DNA of 64,000 nt from NCBI RefSeq assembly GCF_016808335.1, contig NC_053144.1, forward strand, positions 55,816,195-55,880,194, written 5' to 3'. The notes below the pieces were generated by a model. It made no database searches. It was not told where the DNA came from and was given only the letters and a program-made list of their open reading frames with translations. The stretch is from Panicum virgatum (Eukaryota; Streptophyta; Magnoliopsida; Poales; Poaceae). Of this stretch, positions 1 through 9,732 are shown piece by piece (the first letter of the stretch is position 1; each line of letters opens with the position of its first letter). Position numbers and translations under genes: made by a program.

Positions 1-440
1 CGCGCTCTGCTGTGGCAGAGCGCACTTAACATCTCCCGCACTGAATGCGGTAGGTGGGCGAGTCTTCCCGAGGAAGCTTGGTGGCCGCGTGCGTGCCTGC
101 GCCTGTGGACACATGGCGGCTCCGGACCCCCTTAGGCGGGGTGTCTGTCCCCTCCCCGCTGAGGGGTCCGGATAGTATATGGTGTCCGGGACCCCGTGGG
201 AGGTCCGGGCCCCCCGGCTGTTTTGGCTCAGCGCTCCCCTCTCCGGGACACGTGGTGACACCGGACCCGTTCCTGAGCGGGAAGCGGGTCCGGGTCTGTT
301 GGTCCGGTGTGGTGGAGGCGGACCCAGGGGTTCGGTTGCTTAGCTCCTTAGGGTGTAGTTATAGATAACTACACGAGTCTTTGACATAGCAAGAGGGGTA
401 CCTTAGTCCAGAGGTACCGACAAATTCTATACGACACTAG
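1..440 (-). repeat. LTR-like fragment, Tat-type Gypsy, antisense
   Basis: GC-rich and without a convincing gene. The stretch around 245-300 (ACACGTGGTGACACCGGACC, then a GCGGGAAGCGGGTCCG block) resembles the reverse complement of the host Tat LTR around 3970-4025. The short inverted motif around 35-55 (CCGCACTGAATGCGG) is like the CCGCATTGAATGCGG palindrome at 46553-46570 in the host element's 3' region. I read it as a truncated LTR or terminal piece of a related Tat element in opposite orientation. Both ends are undefined. Confidence 0.4.
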
Positions 441-1215
441 TGGACGTCGATATGGGATCGAGACAACTAACCACGCAGAGTGTTACAATATGGTAATGCG
501 TCATGTTCGTGGATTTTCTGTTGTTGGCATAGTTGAGTTCATCATGCACGGATGCACAAGGTACTTCAGAGAGCGGTACCAGTTAGCTGCTGTCTTATTT
601 AATGATCCAGGAGTAGTTTTTTGTAATATGGTCACTAAATACATGAAAGAAAAGATTGAAAAGACTCAATATCACATAGTGGTCTCCATGGGCACAAATA
701 ATTAAAGATTTGAGGTTTAATGCAAGGACAGGACAGGTCAGGGTGTCCGCAGACAAAGGGTCGTTCAGGATTGCTTGATAACGCTGGAAGGCAAGGTGTT
801 TTGCAGATGCAAGATCCACAGCTTCTTCACTTACCATGCTCCCATGTTATTGCGGCATGTTCAGAATCTGGGTTGGAACCTGTGGTTTTTGTTTCAGAAT
901 ATTACAGAAAAAAACCGATGTGCACACTTAGGGCCATGAGATATATGGCATAGGCAGTCTGGGATCATTCATTACACTAAATATCTTTCCAATGTATATT
1001 TCCAATCCAGATGATATGAGAGGGGTAGGTCGACGGCAGACACTTCGTATCCGTAACGGAATGGATGAGTCTGAGGCAGAAAAGAAGAAAAAATGATACA
1101 ACCTGTGTGGAGCATACGGTCACACTTACAAGAAGTGCCCTAAAATATATGAAGATAATACTGGTGCTGAGGTTGGACCTTCTAGGGATCCCACCGATGG
1201 ATTACCTCCGGATTT
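441..1215 (+). pseudogene. MULE (mudrA-like) transposase C-terminal remnant
   Basis: This is a remnant of a Mutator-like transposase, which in intact elements cuts and rejoins transposon ends. Three mudrA-like blocks occur in order but in different frames. At about 490-690 there is a helical segment with VVGIVEFIMHGCTRYF. At about 795-860 there is a SWIM zinc finger; its CxC half (tgcagatgc) and its PCSHVIAAC half are in different frames. At about 1015-1140 there is a basic MRGVGRRQTLRIRNGMDESE stretch followed by a zinc knuckle (CGAYGHTYKKC). No DDE core is present; it would lie left of the window. Frameshifts and stops make it non-functional. The assignment rests on the SWIM and zinc-knuckle order, which is also found in FAR1-like domesticated genes, though those are normally intact. 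Confidence 0.65.
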
Positions 1216-1689
1216 TGGAGCCCGTTGCGTTTAGATTTCGTTATGTGTGGATATGTATTTGAACCAGATGTATGGATATGTATTCCCACCTGTATGTGAT
1301 AATTATATTTCGTTATGTATGGATATGTATTTGAACCAGATGGTAGCATGTAACATTACGAAGGTATTTGTGTAGTAAGATTTCTTGGTTTTAGTTCTAA
1401 ATGTGTAGGTTGGTTGAATTAGATTGCTCACTGAATGTAGTGTACTGAAAATAGAAGGGTAATTATGAACCATAAATTTCCGGTTTGCAATACAATTTTG
1501 TAAACAATGCTACGATTATAAAGCAGAGGACTAAGGCGTTCGTACTACTAGGTACTTGAACAATGAAAAGCAGTGGCATGTGCAACACGATAATCTCGTG
1601 TTGTGAGTAAACCTAACATGCCTTAGGAAATGTAAAATGCCGGGATTACATGGTGGTGCTTTACTGAGTGCACTAGGGATATTTTTCCT
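1216..1689. other. no gene recognised
   Basis: AT-rich spacer between two convergent broken genes. It holds a short duplicated phrase (ttatgtgtggatatgtatttgaacc near 1242-1265, and a near-copy near 1314-1340) and a small inverted repeat (cacgataatctcgtg, about 1586-1600). No RNA gene or further coding region is visible. Confidence 0.5.
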
Positions 1690-2265
1690 TCATCATAGCT
1701 TAAGGCCCTGTTTCCTTAGCACGGCGGGCCCTCTCTCGCTTCCTCTCCCTATCAGCTTCACGTTCATCTGCCTCCTGATGTTCCACTTCTGCAATCCTCT
1801 TCTGAATCTCTTCCTGGTCTTTCTTGCGCTTCTCCTCCATCTATTCTTCATGCAGCATTCGTTGCCACCTTTGTGTAGCCCACCTTACTTGACGCTCAAC
1901 GTGGTCCTTATCCTGCTGAGATTGCTCGGTGTCAAACCACTGCACGAAATCATATAGAGGCGGTGGAGTCTTTCCCCAAATCATGTTAAAAGTCATTACC
2001 AGATCTAAAAGTGGCAAACTCTGATAGTATTTTGTAGTACCTTTGCTCGATCCTTGCCGTAATGCTTGGTCGGGTCATACTCGTAATTCTCGCACATGAA
2101 AAACCTCATGCCAAAGTCGTCCCCCAAAACCCTTGATTTCATTAGCTTGCACAAGGATCCGCAAAAGCACATAGGCACCTGGACTCCTTGGGGGACTGTT
2201 GCCGTCACCTTACTCCATGGAATGTAGGTGGATCCTGAGGATGCTATGGTGTTGAGCCCTGGCAA
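1690..2265 (-). pseudogene. GRF-type zinc-finger / coiled-coil protein, broken
   Basis: Minus-strand gene of the large grass family carrying a GRF-like zinc finger. The first exon (2265 to about 2031) encodes IPWSKVTATVPQGVQVPMCF followed by CGSLC and GMRFFMCENYEYDP, giving the CxCG-x2-C ... RF-x2-C arrangement. A donor-like AAG|GTACTA sits near 2030. The next exon (about 1976 to 1690) encodes TPPPLYDFVQWFDTEQ and then a strongly charged, probably coiled-coil tail rich in EEKRKK and EADRERE. A stop interrupts the tail (HEE*MEEK, near 1847), with another near its end. The family's biochemical role is unknown; many members lie beside or within DNA transposons. It is convergent with the MULE fragment. 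Confidence 0.55.
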
Positions 2266-2745
2266 TCACAAGTGCGCAATCAGATTGCTAATGTATGGTA
2301 TCAACGCTTGTATTAAACTGCTTGCTAATATACTGTGTCAACAAAAATAATTACAACATAATCTGTTTGTAAAGCGTAGAAGAATTTTGGTTACCTGCAG
2401 TCGACGGTTTGAAAATCCGGCAGGGCTTCGCCTCTCTCCCTCCCTCCCTCTCTTTTCTTTTTTCTAGAATTTTAGTGATGCAAATGAGGGGTGGGGGGCA
2501 GCCAACCTTTAAATAGTGGAGGGGCAGCCGGCCGCCCCGCTGCTGGGCGACCGGTCTTCCAGAGGCCTTAGCACAAATTCTCCGCGAAAATTTTTGCAGA
2601 AAAGCCCCTGCCGCCCCGCAGCGGGGCGACCAGGGTATATTTCTGTTAATTTCGAAAACGAAAATAAAAAATAAAAAAATCGCCACGACGGCTGCGCTAC
2701 AACCGCCCAAGGCCGGCCCACCTGCTGCTTCCCGGCCCACGTGTT
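2266..2745 (-). other. GC-rich upstream region of the GRF gene
   Basis: This lies 5' of the minus-strand GRF exon. It contains two related GC-rich palindromic blocks about 85 bp apart (gccgccccgctgctgggcgacc near 2528-2549 and gccgccccgcagcggggcgacc near 2611-2631), a purine/pyrimidine run (ctctctccctccctccctctc, 2431-2451) and an A-rich tract (2660-2680). A 129-codon open frame on the minus strand is Ala/Gly/Arg-rich and looks non-coding. It may be promoter, 5' leader or transposon subterminal repeat. Confidence 0.35.
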
Positions 2746-3362
2746 TGATTTGTGTTATGCTAGAAATTATATCAACTTTAACAGTTAATTAGAGGAATTT
2801 AATAAATTAAGACAATTTTCAAAATCAACTTCAGAACCTCTGCGTTAAGAACCCTGAAAAATCTAACAGACTTTTGACAGCATGATTAGAGGATGGTTAT
2901 TGTAGTATCACTGAAGTCAATCATCGATTAATTATCGTCATTAGATTCATCGCGAAAAGTTACACTCATTCTTAAAAAATTTTTGCAAATATATATCATT
3001 TAGTACTCCATGCATACGAGATTCTTTTCTCGAGAATCGTGTGCTAGGGTCCTCGAATGAGAACCAAACAAGACATGATTCAATCCAAATCCAAGAGCAA
3101 AACAAAATATTAAGAAATAAAATAAAGTGTTCTAAGAACAAAATAAAATATACTGATAGAAAATACAAATGGGATAAGAAAAATTCTAAGAACAAAATAG
3201 AAAATTCCAATGATGAACAAGAAGAAAATAATGTTCTAAAAAATATTATTTAGATACAATTAAATGTGATTTAGTTTTGAAGATCTCATTGCAAGGACAC
3301 AACACACGTAACCAAAATTTCATTTGAATAATTGGTTTGGGAACTATATTTTTCTTTATCTC
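2746..3362. other. AT-rich intergenic DNA, nothing recognised
   Basis: Low-complexity AT-rich sequence with no coding, RNA or transposon signature that I can support. It ends in ATCTC (3358-3362), the left copy of the target duplication of the large Gypsy element. Confidence 0.6.
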
Positions 3363-3606
3363 TGTCGGGTACCACGATTAGGGACACCCTAACCGGGGTA
3401 CTAAGATCACCTTGAAACGCAAACACATGTTAAGCGACTGAGTCCACGAAGGCCCATGGCCTGCTTCCCATCCGGAAAAAAGGAAAGGACTCAAAGAAGT
3501 CCAGCGTGCAGCTTATTCGCATCCCCCTCGAACCCGTGGGATGATCTCCGCCTCGCTCGAGGGTCCCTGTCGAGACCCCTCGACTGCGCCCCGCATCTCC
3601 GACTCG

Positions 3607-3682
3607 CTCGAGGGTAGCGAACCTACCCTCGAGCGGGCAAAACATCTCCGCCTCGCTCGAGGGTAGCGAACCTACCCTCGAG
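3607..3682. repeat. tandem pair of 11-bp-arm hairpins in LTR
   Basis: Two copies of CTCGAGGGTAG / CGAAC loop / CTACCCTCGAG occur at 3607-3633 and 3656-3682. Arms are perfect and the repeat period is 49 bp. The same pair is kept in the 3' LTR at 49196-49222 and 49245-49271. The position is in U3, upstream of the TATA box. Confidence 0.85.
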
Positions 3683-4453
3683 GGAGTAACTCATCTTCGC
3701 CTCGCTCGGGGCCACCTCTCGGCATAAAGGACAAACGACCCTGCCGCTCACCCGCCCGTCGTACGAAGGCATTAATGGCCAGCCACTCCACCACGGCACC
3801 CAGGACAGGCGGCGCCGGGCCGCCCTTCCCACAGTGGATGTGACCGGGGTCCCATCCGCTGACTCCGGTCACCGCTCCGCCATCCCGGATGCTGTAGCAG
3901 CACTGTGGGACTTGCGACGCGGGACAAGACAGGCTCTGCACTGCTCCCGTTACTATTCTACCTACACCGACCGTTCGGACCCGCCTCCCGCTGGGGAAGG
4001 GGTCCGGCGACGTCACGTGTCCTTCAGAAAGGGGCGCTCAGCACGCACGGACGGAGTCCCCCGGACCTCCCCCCTCGAGGAGTCCGGGACCTCTGCGTGT
4101 CCCCCGGACCTCCTAGTGTGCACGCCCGCACTCCGACCAGGGGGTCCGGGGCCGCCGCGCGTCCCGCTACCGCCACCGCTGGTGCATACAGGACTCTAGT
4201 CCGCAGGGCCCACCGAATGCCACCACGCCGTATATAGAAGACCATACATCAGCGACGACCACGCCGCCTGCAGGGGGTGGCAGGACGACCGGCGCAATCT
4301 TCGCAGGACCAATGACGATATCCAGGACACCTGCCACGCATGACGTCATGCCATACAGTGTACTTTCTACAGTATTCGACCACTGTACCCCGCGATTCGG
4401 GAAAAACGACGACTTCCACGCCCCCACTCATGTACGCTGCCCCTCCTTGTGAC

Positions 4454-4461
4454 TATAAAAG
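4454..4461 (+). promoter_or_regulatory. TATA box of the Tat LTR
   Basis: TATAAAAG in GTGACTATAAAAGGAGG, the only well-formed TATA in the LTR. The twin is at 50027-50034. Transcription would start some 30 bp downstream and define the U3/R border. Confidence 0.7.
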
Positions 4462-4819
4462 GAGGAGGCAGGCTACCTTTAGACGGGACGCTCAGACGCG
4501 CTCTCTCTCTCAGAGGACGCTCAGACACTCCCAGACGAGATCCACCATCACTCACGCTCTGGCATCCCTATACGCCCCGTTCAACCCCTCTTTAAGTAGG
4601 GACTTGGGAGCCTTCCTCCCTCTCTCGCCTCGCTTGTATCCCCTACTACAAGCACTCTGGGTGCAAGATAATACACCCCCTTTGCTGGACGTACAGCCCC
4701 GCGGCCAGAACCAGGATAAACCGTGCGTTACTGTGTTGCCTCTTGCATCATCATCTGGGACGAGAAAACACGCAGCATTTACTAGTTGGGATCCAGGCCC
4801 CCGGGTCGGGACACCGACA

Positions 4820-4840
4820 GTTGGCGCGCCAGGTAGGGGG
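4820..4840 (+). promoter_or_regulatory. primer-binding site of the Tat element
   Basis: TTGGCGCGCCAGGTA and following G-run begin directly after the LTR terminal CA, where the minus-strand tRNA primer pairs. This motif is typical of grass Tat-type elements. I did not identify the tRNA. Confidence 0.7.
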
Positions 4841-4887
4841 AGCTGCGTGACATTTTTTCTCTCTTGTTCCCATTTTGATCTCCAGGG

Positions 4888-5199
4888 ATGGCGGGTAGAT
4901 CCAACCCATACCCCATGGGTGTTTCGGATCCGCTCCTAGCGGGATTCGTGATCTGGTTCGGGAGTCTCGAGTTCAGAGCGACCGGCAACGGTTACCTCAT
5001 GCGGCTCCTCTCGCCCAGACGCAACCCCATCACCCTGACTTCACCAGCCCGGCACAACAGGCGCTCGGGTCAGCGTTCGTGACAAGCACACGCGGAGTGG
5101 CATCGTGCGGCACGCCACAGCTCTCCCATGTGGGTTGAGGCTGGCATGTCGCAACTCAGCATCATGGCCAACGGGGCCACCGTTTCGTCATCACGCGCC
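4888..5199 (+). pseudogene. Tat element gag, N-terminal part
   Basis: First ATG region after the leader (ATG at 4888). It shows weak coding potential before being cut by the Sirevirus insertion at 5199/5200. The frame from 4888 closes at 5082, so either this is a short leader ORF or gag is frameshifted. The rest of gag resumes after 18282. The last five bases (GCGCC, 5195-5199) are the left target duplication of the Sirevirus. Confidence 0.45.
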
Positions 5200-5915
5200 T
5201 GTACGGATCGATGGACCAAGAAGGGGGTGAATTGGGCCTTTTTCAAATTTCTAAAACAAAGTAAAGCAACCTTAACCTATGCAATACTAGTAAGGCTCAA
5301 TTCACCAACCGGCTAGCTAAGCAAACTACATAAGCATATGAAGATACAACTAGAAATGAATCTAAGCAAGGTAGAGCTAAGCTATGATCTCTAAGGTCAA
5401 GCACATGAATAATTGCATGAAAGTAAGTGCTTGAAAGTAAAGAGTGGGCAAGAGACAACCGGATTTTTTTCCCGTGGTGTCGATGTGTTGGCACACACCC
5501 CTAATCCACGTTGTGACACTCACTAAGAGTCTTGTCACCTCCCAAGTCACCGAGACGAGGGCGCTCACTAAGAGTCTCCGTTCACCATCCCGGCATGGTG
5601 GAGCTCAAGCCACGTACAACCTTCTTCGGGCTCCCACAATCGTTGGCAAGCTCCGGAAGAAACACCTTCAATCACCAAGATCCCCTAGGTGCTGCCAATC
5701 ACCAAGAGTAACAAGCTAGGGTCTTCACTTGAGCAAGAACCGATCACCAAGAACGGATGCACACAAGCTTCTCTCTACTCAAGTCCTTAGTCTTGCTTCT
5801 TGAATGATTGAATGAACAAATATGTGAATGATGAAGCTCAAGATGGCTCTCAACAATATATGAGTGTATGAATGTTGTCTGGTGTCAAGAGAGTACAAAA
5901 TGACCCATTGGAGGG

Positions 5916-5926
5916 GTATATATAGG
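5916..5926 (-). promoter_or_regulatory. TATA box of Sirevirus LTR
   Basis: CCTATATATAC on the minus strand. Identical twins occur at 17315-17325 in the other LTR and at 29369-29379 in the solo Sirevirus-type LTR. Confidence 0.65.
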
Positions 5927-5979
5927 CAGCTCACACGAATAGAGCCGTTGGAGAAAAGCTGCCAGAAAATTGCGTAGCA

Positions 5980-6445
5980 CCAGTTAATCCGACGATCCTC
6001 CAATAGCCAGCGTCGGTTTAACCGATGAATGTAAACTGCCCATTCTGAAAACTAGCCGTTACAACTCGGGCAGATTAACCGACGTATCATCGGTTTAACC
6101 GGTGAGTGTAGTTGTCCACTGATCAACTGAAAAACCAAGTCTCTGGACAACTGCACCGACGTTAACTCAAATCTATCGTCGGTTTAACCGGTGAGTACAA
6201 CTTCTGAGATCCCTGAAGAAACCATCTCACTGGTCAATTGCACCGACGTCTCATTTCAAACAGCGTCGGTTTAACCGGTGTATTGAGCTTGAAATGCCCT
6301 GGAAAAACTAACTCTGGACTAATGCACCGACGTTAATTCAAACAACATCGGTTTAACCGATGTATAGAACCTGTCCAGACTCTGCTGACTGCATTTAACC
6401 GACGTATAGAAAAGTGGAAGCGTCGGTTAAACCGGTGTATAGACT
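5980..6445. repeat. cluster of CGGTTTAACCG palindromic motifs in U3
   Basis: About ten degenerate copies of the motif (CG)TCGGTTTAACCG(GTG) and its half-sites (CACCGACGT, GATTAACCGACG). Many are palindromic around TTTAA/TTAA and spaced some 30-70 bp apart. The same array is in the other LTR (about 17370-17845), and related motifs occur at 10195-10510. Clustered palindromes just upstream of TATA are a known Sirevirus trait, although this core differs from the published maize core. Confidence 0.75.
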
Positions 6446-6885
6446 TTTTCTGATTTTGCCTTTTCTGATTTGAGTCTTGAGTGAAATCCAAATATTCTTG
6501 AGATATAAGTTGAAAACCACTTATTTGAACTTCTAGAAACCTGAGTGACCATAGTGTGCGTCCATTTTCAAATGACCATGTCCATGCTCAAGTTACTTGA
6601 CCTTAACCCCTCTTAATAGTGCGATCACTACAAAACTATAAAACCTATACTAACCTAAGTGTCCTTCTCAACCTTACGACACTTAGGACTAGAAAGATCC
6701 TTAGTCTTGATATATATATTTGAGTTGAATACCGAGATCGCCTTTTTGAATAACGAAAATGAGGGGCCTCTTTTGACATATGACCAAATGAGCGATGATG
6801 ATCTATTAAGCTGCACAAACTCATTAGTCACAATAATGGTTGTCATTAATCACCGAAACATACCTTGAGGGCCTAGATGCTTACA

Positions 6886-6900
6886 ATCTCCCCCTTTTTG
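6886..6900 (-). promoter_or_regulatory. Sirevirus polypurine tract
   Basis: CAAAAAGGGGGAGAT on the minus strand abuts the 3' LTR. It would prime plus-strand DNA synthesis. Extra PPT-like runs (AAAGGGGGAGAGAG and GGGGGAGGG, minus strand) occur at about 7129-7156; multiple PPTs are typical of Sireviruses. Confidence 0.8.
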
Positions 6901-7178
6901 GTGATTGATGACAACACAAACATAAATAACGAGAGAGTGAGAAAGATAAAACAGGATAAACACAAGCAAACTCGAAAAAGGACCAAAGAGCTCAACGGCT
7001 CAAACGAAATCCATAGATATGTCTCAAACCACAGCATACTCAAGCGACAAATGTACATATCCATGAATTAACATCAAATGAGATAAAATATCAAAGTCCT
7101 GATAACTACGAGCTCTCTCTATCTCTACCCTCCCCCTGACTCTCTCCCCCTTTGGCATCAAAGCACCAAAAAGGCGAG

Positions 7179-9732
7179 CTACGGATCCGGCTGACGTGGC
7201 ACGGCAAGGAAACGGTCCGGGTCATCATCGTCGTCGTCGTCGGACGGTGAACCCTCGGTGACAGACGGAAGCTGCTGGTCAGAGCTGACTGGGGGTGTAG
7301 CTGTCGTTGAGGCCCTCGTGCTAGCACTGCCTGGAAGGGGGTCCGTAGACGTGGTAACCGGCTCAGCAGAAGATGTGTCAACATCTGAAGTAGTAAGTGT
7401 TGAAGCTGCCGGCTGTGTCGACTGCTGAAGTAAAGACCCCTCTCCTCCTCCCCTTGTAGGTAGTGCCTGTGGTACGACGGGGAGGACGATTGACTGAACT
7501 GCCGACGGTGAATCCTGGAAGAGTGAAGTCGCTGGCAGTGGTGAGAAGAGCGGACGACCGGCAGACCCAAGAAGTGCGGACATCGAGAACATGGTCTCCG
7601 GTGTCACCGTAGTAGCTGGAGCTGTAGTAGGGGCTGGAGCTGGAGTGACTGCAAGCTGAGGTGCTCCAACACCCTGAAGGCCTGGCTGTCCTGGCTGCTG
7701 CGGGGCGAGTCTGGTGTGAGTGTAAAGCTGTGTAATCATCCCGAACATCGCCATCATGCCCTGCTGCATCTGCTGGAACTGAGCGTCTGTCCTCTGAGAG
7801 ACTCTGTCGATAAGCCCGACAAACCGCTCCTCTGCTGCAGCACGCTCTCAGGGAGCCTCTCTCTGAATAGCTGCTAGCTGGGCCTCATGGGCTCTCCTGG
7901 CCTCCTCCTGTGCTATCCGATCCTCTCGCTGCTGAGTGACAAGCTGCTGAAGAAGAGAGGTAAGCTCGGACGGCTGAGTCACCTGGGACTCTGTAATAGT
8001 AGCTGCTGCCGGTGACTCTGGAGCTGGCTCTCGGGACCCTCCTGCCTCATGGTCGTGACTGGCGGGTGCTGCAGGAAGGTACTCGGCATCCTCGGAGGAG
8101 TCTGACTCAAGCTCAGACCAGTGTATCTCATCATCTCCTCCGGGAAGCTGTGCCTCGGCAGCTAGCAGTGCCTTATCCTCTTGTGCCACTCGGGCCTGTG
8201 CCTCAGGTGACAACTGTGCCATGGCAGCTCTCTCTGCCTGTCTGCCTCTCCTCCGGTCCTGGGGAGCTGTCGGACGGTAAACTGGGAACCGGGGAGCCTC
8301 ATCCTGACGGTAAACTGCACTGACGGGTGACTCAGCTGGCACAATCATAGAACAGATATAGCTGATCCAGTGAGCATAAGGAAACTGACGTACAACGCCC
8401 ATCCCGTCAGTGATCACATCCTCGATCTCAGCCAAAATGAAGTCAACAATGTCAAAGGGCTCGTGAGTGAGGATGTGAAGTAGTAACAGCTGCTGCAGGC
8501 CTGTAGACCCCTCTGGGTAGCCACTCCTCGGCAACAACGTCCTCCGAAGGGCCATGTGAACTGCGTATGCCTCTGGGGTCAGCAAGCTGGGCACTCTGGC
8601 ATATGACGCTGGAAACGGCTGGCGGAAGCACTGAGAGATCGCCTCGTGAGAAGGTGCAATCCCGCCAATCATAGCTCTGCGCAGTGGATATGCGTCTCCG
8701 TATACCATCTCGTGCAGGGAGACGTCGACCAAGTCAACTCCGAGAATCCCTTCTATAGTCGCCCTGGACAGACCAAAGACCTGGCCTCCAAAAACAAAGT
8801 GTACGGCTCTACGCTCGGGAGCGATCCAGGCTGTGGCATAAAACACTCTGACCCAGTCCTCTATGTACCTGTTCTGCTCCATCTGAAGTAGCCTGGGCAG
8901 ACCTCTGAACTGTGCAAAGTGCTCTCTGATATCTACTCCCCCTGCAGCTGTCCTCAGAGAAACCCAGTCAAGCACCATGTGCAGAAAGATCCTGTGCCCC
9001 GCCTCTGGTAGGTCTCGTATAAACTGGCCTGAAGAAGCGTCCAGAACCTACGGTCGACCCTGCTGTCACGGGTCACGGGGAACCAGTCCTCCTCTCCAAC
9101 ACTCCACCTGAGCCTCTTGACCTTCGCCGCATTGGCCTTGGTCAAGTTCTGGAGCAGCACACCTGGCTCCAGACGCACAACAGTGTCCATACGAAACACT
9201 GCGCGCTCGGCCTCTAGGGCCTCGGCTCTACGGGCTGCTGCTGCTGCTGCTGCGGACCTGCGAGGCTCCTATGGCTGGTGACCTCCTCGCGTCCTCAGTC
9301 CAGTGCGACGCTCGGTCGCTGGTGAAGACTCTTCTGCTGGGGACGTCTGCCGAGTGTGGCCAGAACATCGTAGAGTCGGTGACCCCTGTGTGCTCTGCCC
9401 CTGAGTCTGCTCTGACGGCGCTGCATCTGAATCTGAAACTGAGTGATCTGACTCTGCAGTTGTCGGCTCCCCCTCAGACGAATCACCCTCGGTCTGCTGT
9501 GTAGTGGCCCTGGTGGCCCTGGCACCTCTGATCCTGCCCATACCTCGGCCTCTGCCCCTGCCCCTGGCTGGCTGCTCTCTGAACGTGAACGGGCGAGCAC
9601 GGCCTGACGCCTGCTCCTCGGCGGCCTTGGCCACCATCTCGGCCCTCTCGGCCTCTCTCTCTGCGCGAGTCCGCTTGCGGACGGGCTTCTCGACCACAAC
9701 TTCCTTTCCCTTCCTCTTCTCGCGACCCATCT
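7179..9732 (-). pseudogene. Sirevirus envelope-position ORF, disrupted
   Basis: A third ORF of roughly 850 codons downstream of pol, where Sireviruses carry an env-like gene. It starts with a basic segment (MGREKRKGKEVVVEKPVRKR, 9732), then a long acidic, Ser/Thr/Gln-rich region. The central domain (about 9199-8300) is shared by many plant transposon proteins (for example DWVSLRTAAGG, VFGLSRATIEGILGVD). The tail is Pro/Gln/Thr-rich with a run of Asp codons (about 7216-7240). Lesions: a stop at 9269-9271, a frameshift near 8960-8980 and a stop near 7848. I see no clear signal peptide or fusion-type membrane segment, so the envelope role is positional only. The central domain could instead be a structural or DNA-binding protein. 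Confidence 0.7.

Larger units (their letters stand above)
3363..4819 (+). repeat. 5' LTR of the Tat host element
   Basis: Aligns along its whole length with 48952-50405. It starts TGTCGGGTACCACG and ends GGGTCGGGACACCGACA. It contains paired hairpins at 3607-3633 and 3656-3682, a TATA box at 4454-4461, and a segment near 4340-4358 (ATGACGTCATG and flanks) that is absent from the 3' LTR. Confidence 0.93.
5200..6885 (-). repeat. Sirevirus 3' LTR (element orientation minus)
   Basis: On the plus strand it runs TGTACGGATCG ... GATGCTTACA. It pairs with 16599-18282 with few substitutions. U3 (element sense) holds a cluster of CGGTTTAACCG-type palindromes at about 5980-6440, directly upstream of the TATA box. 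Confidence 0.92.

Noticed and set aside
7106..7570. A 154-codon minus frame overlapping the env-position ORF tail
   Set aside because: Alternative-frame reading of the Pro/Thr/Gln-rich tail; Ser/His/Arg-rich shadow.
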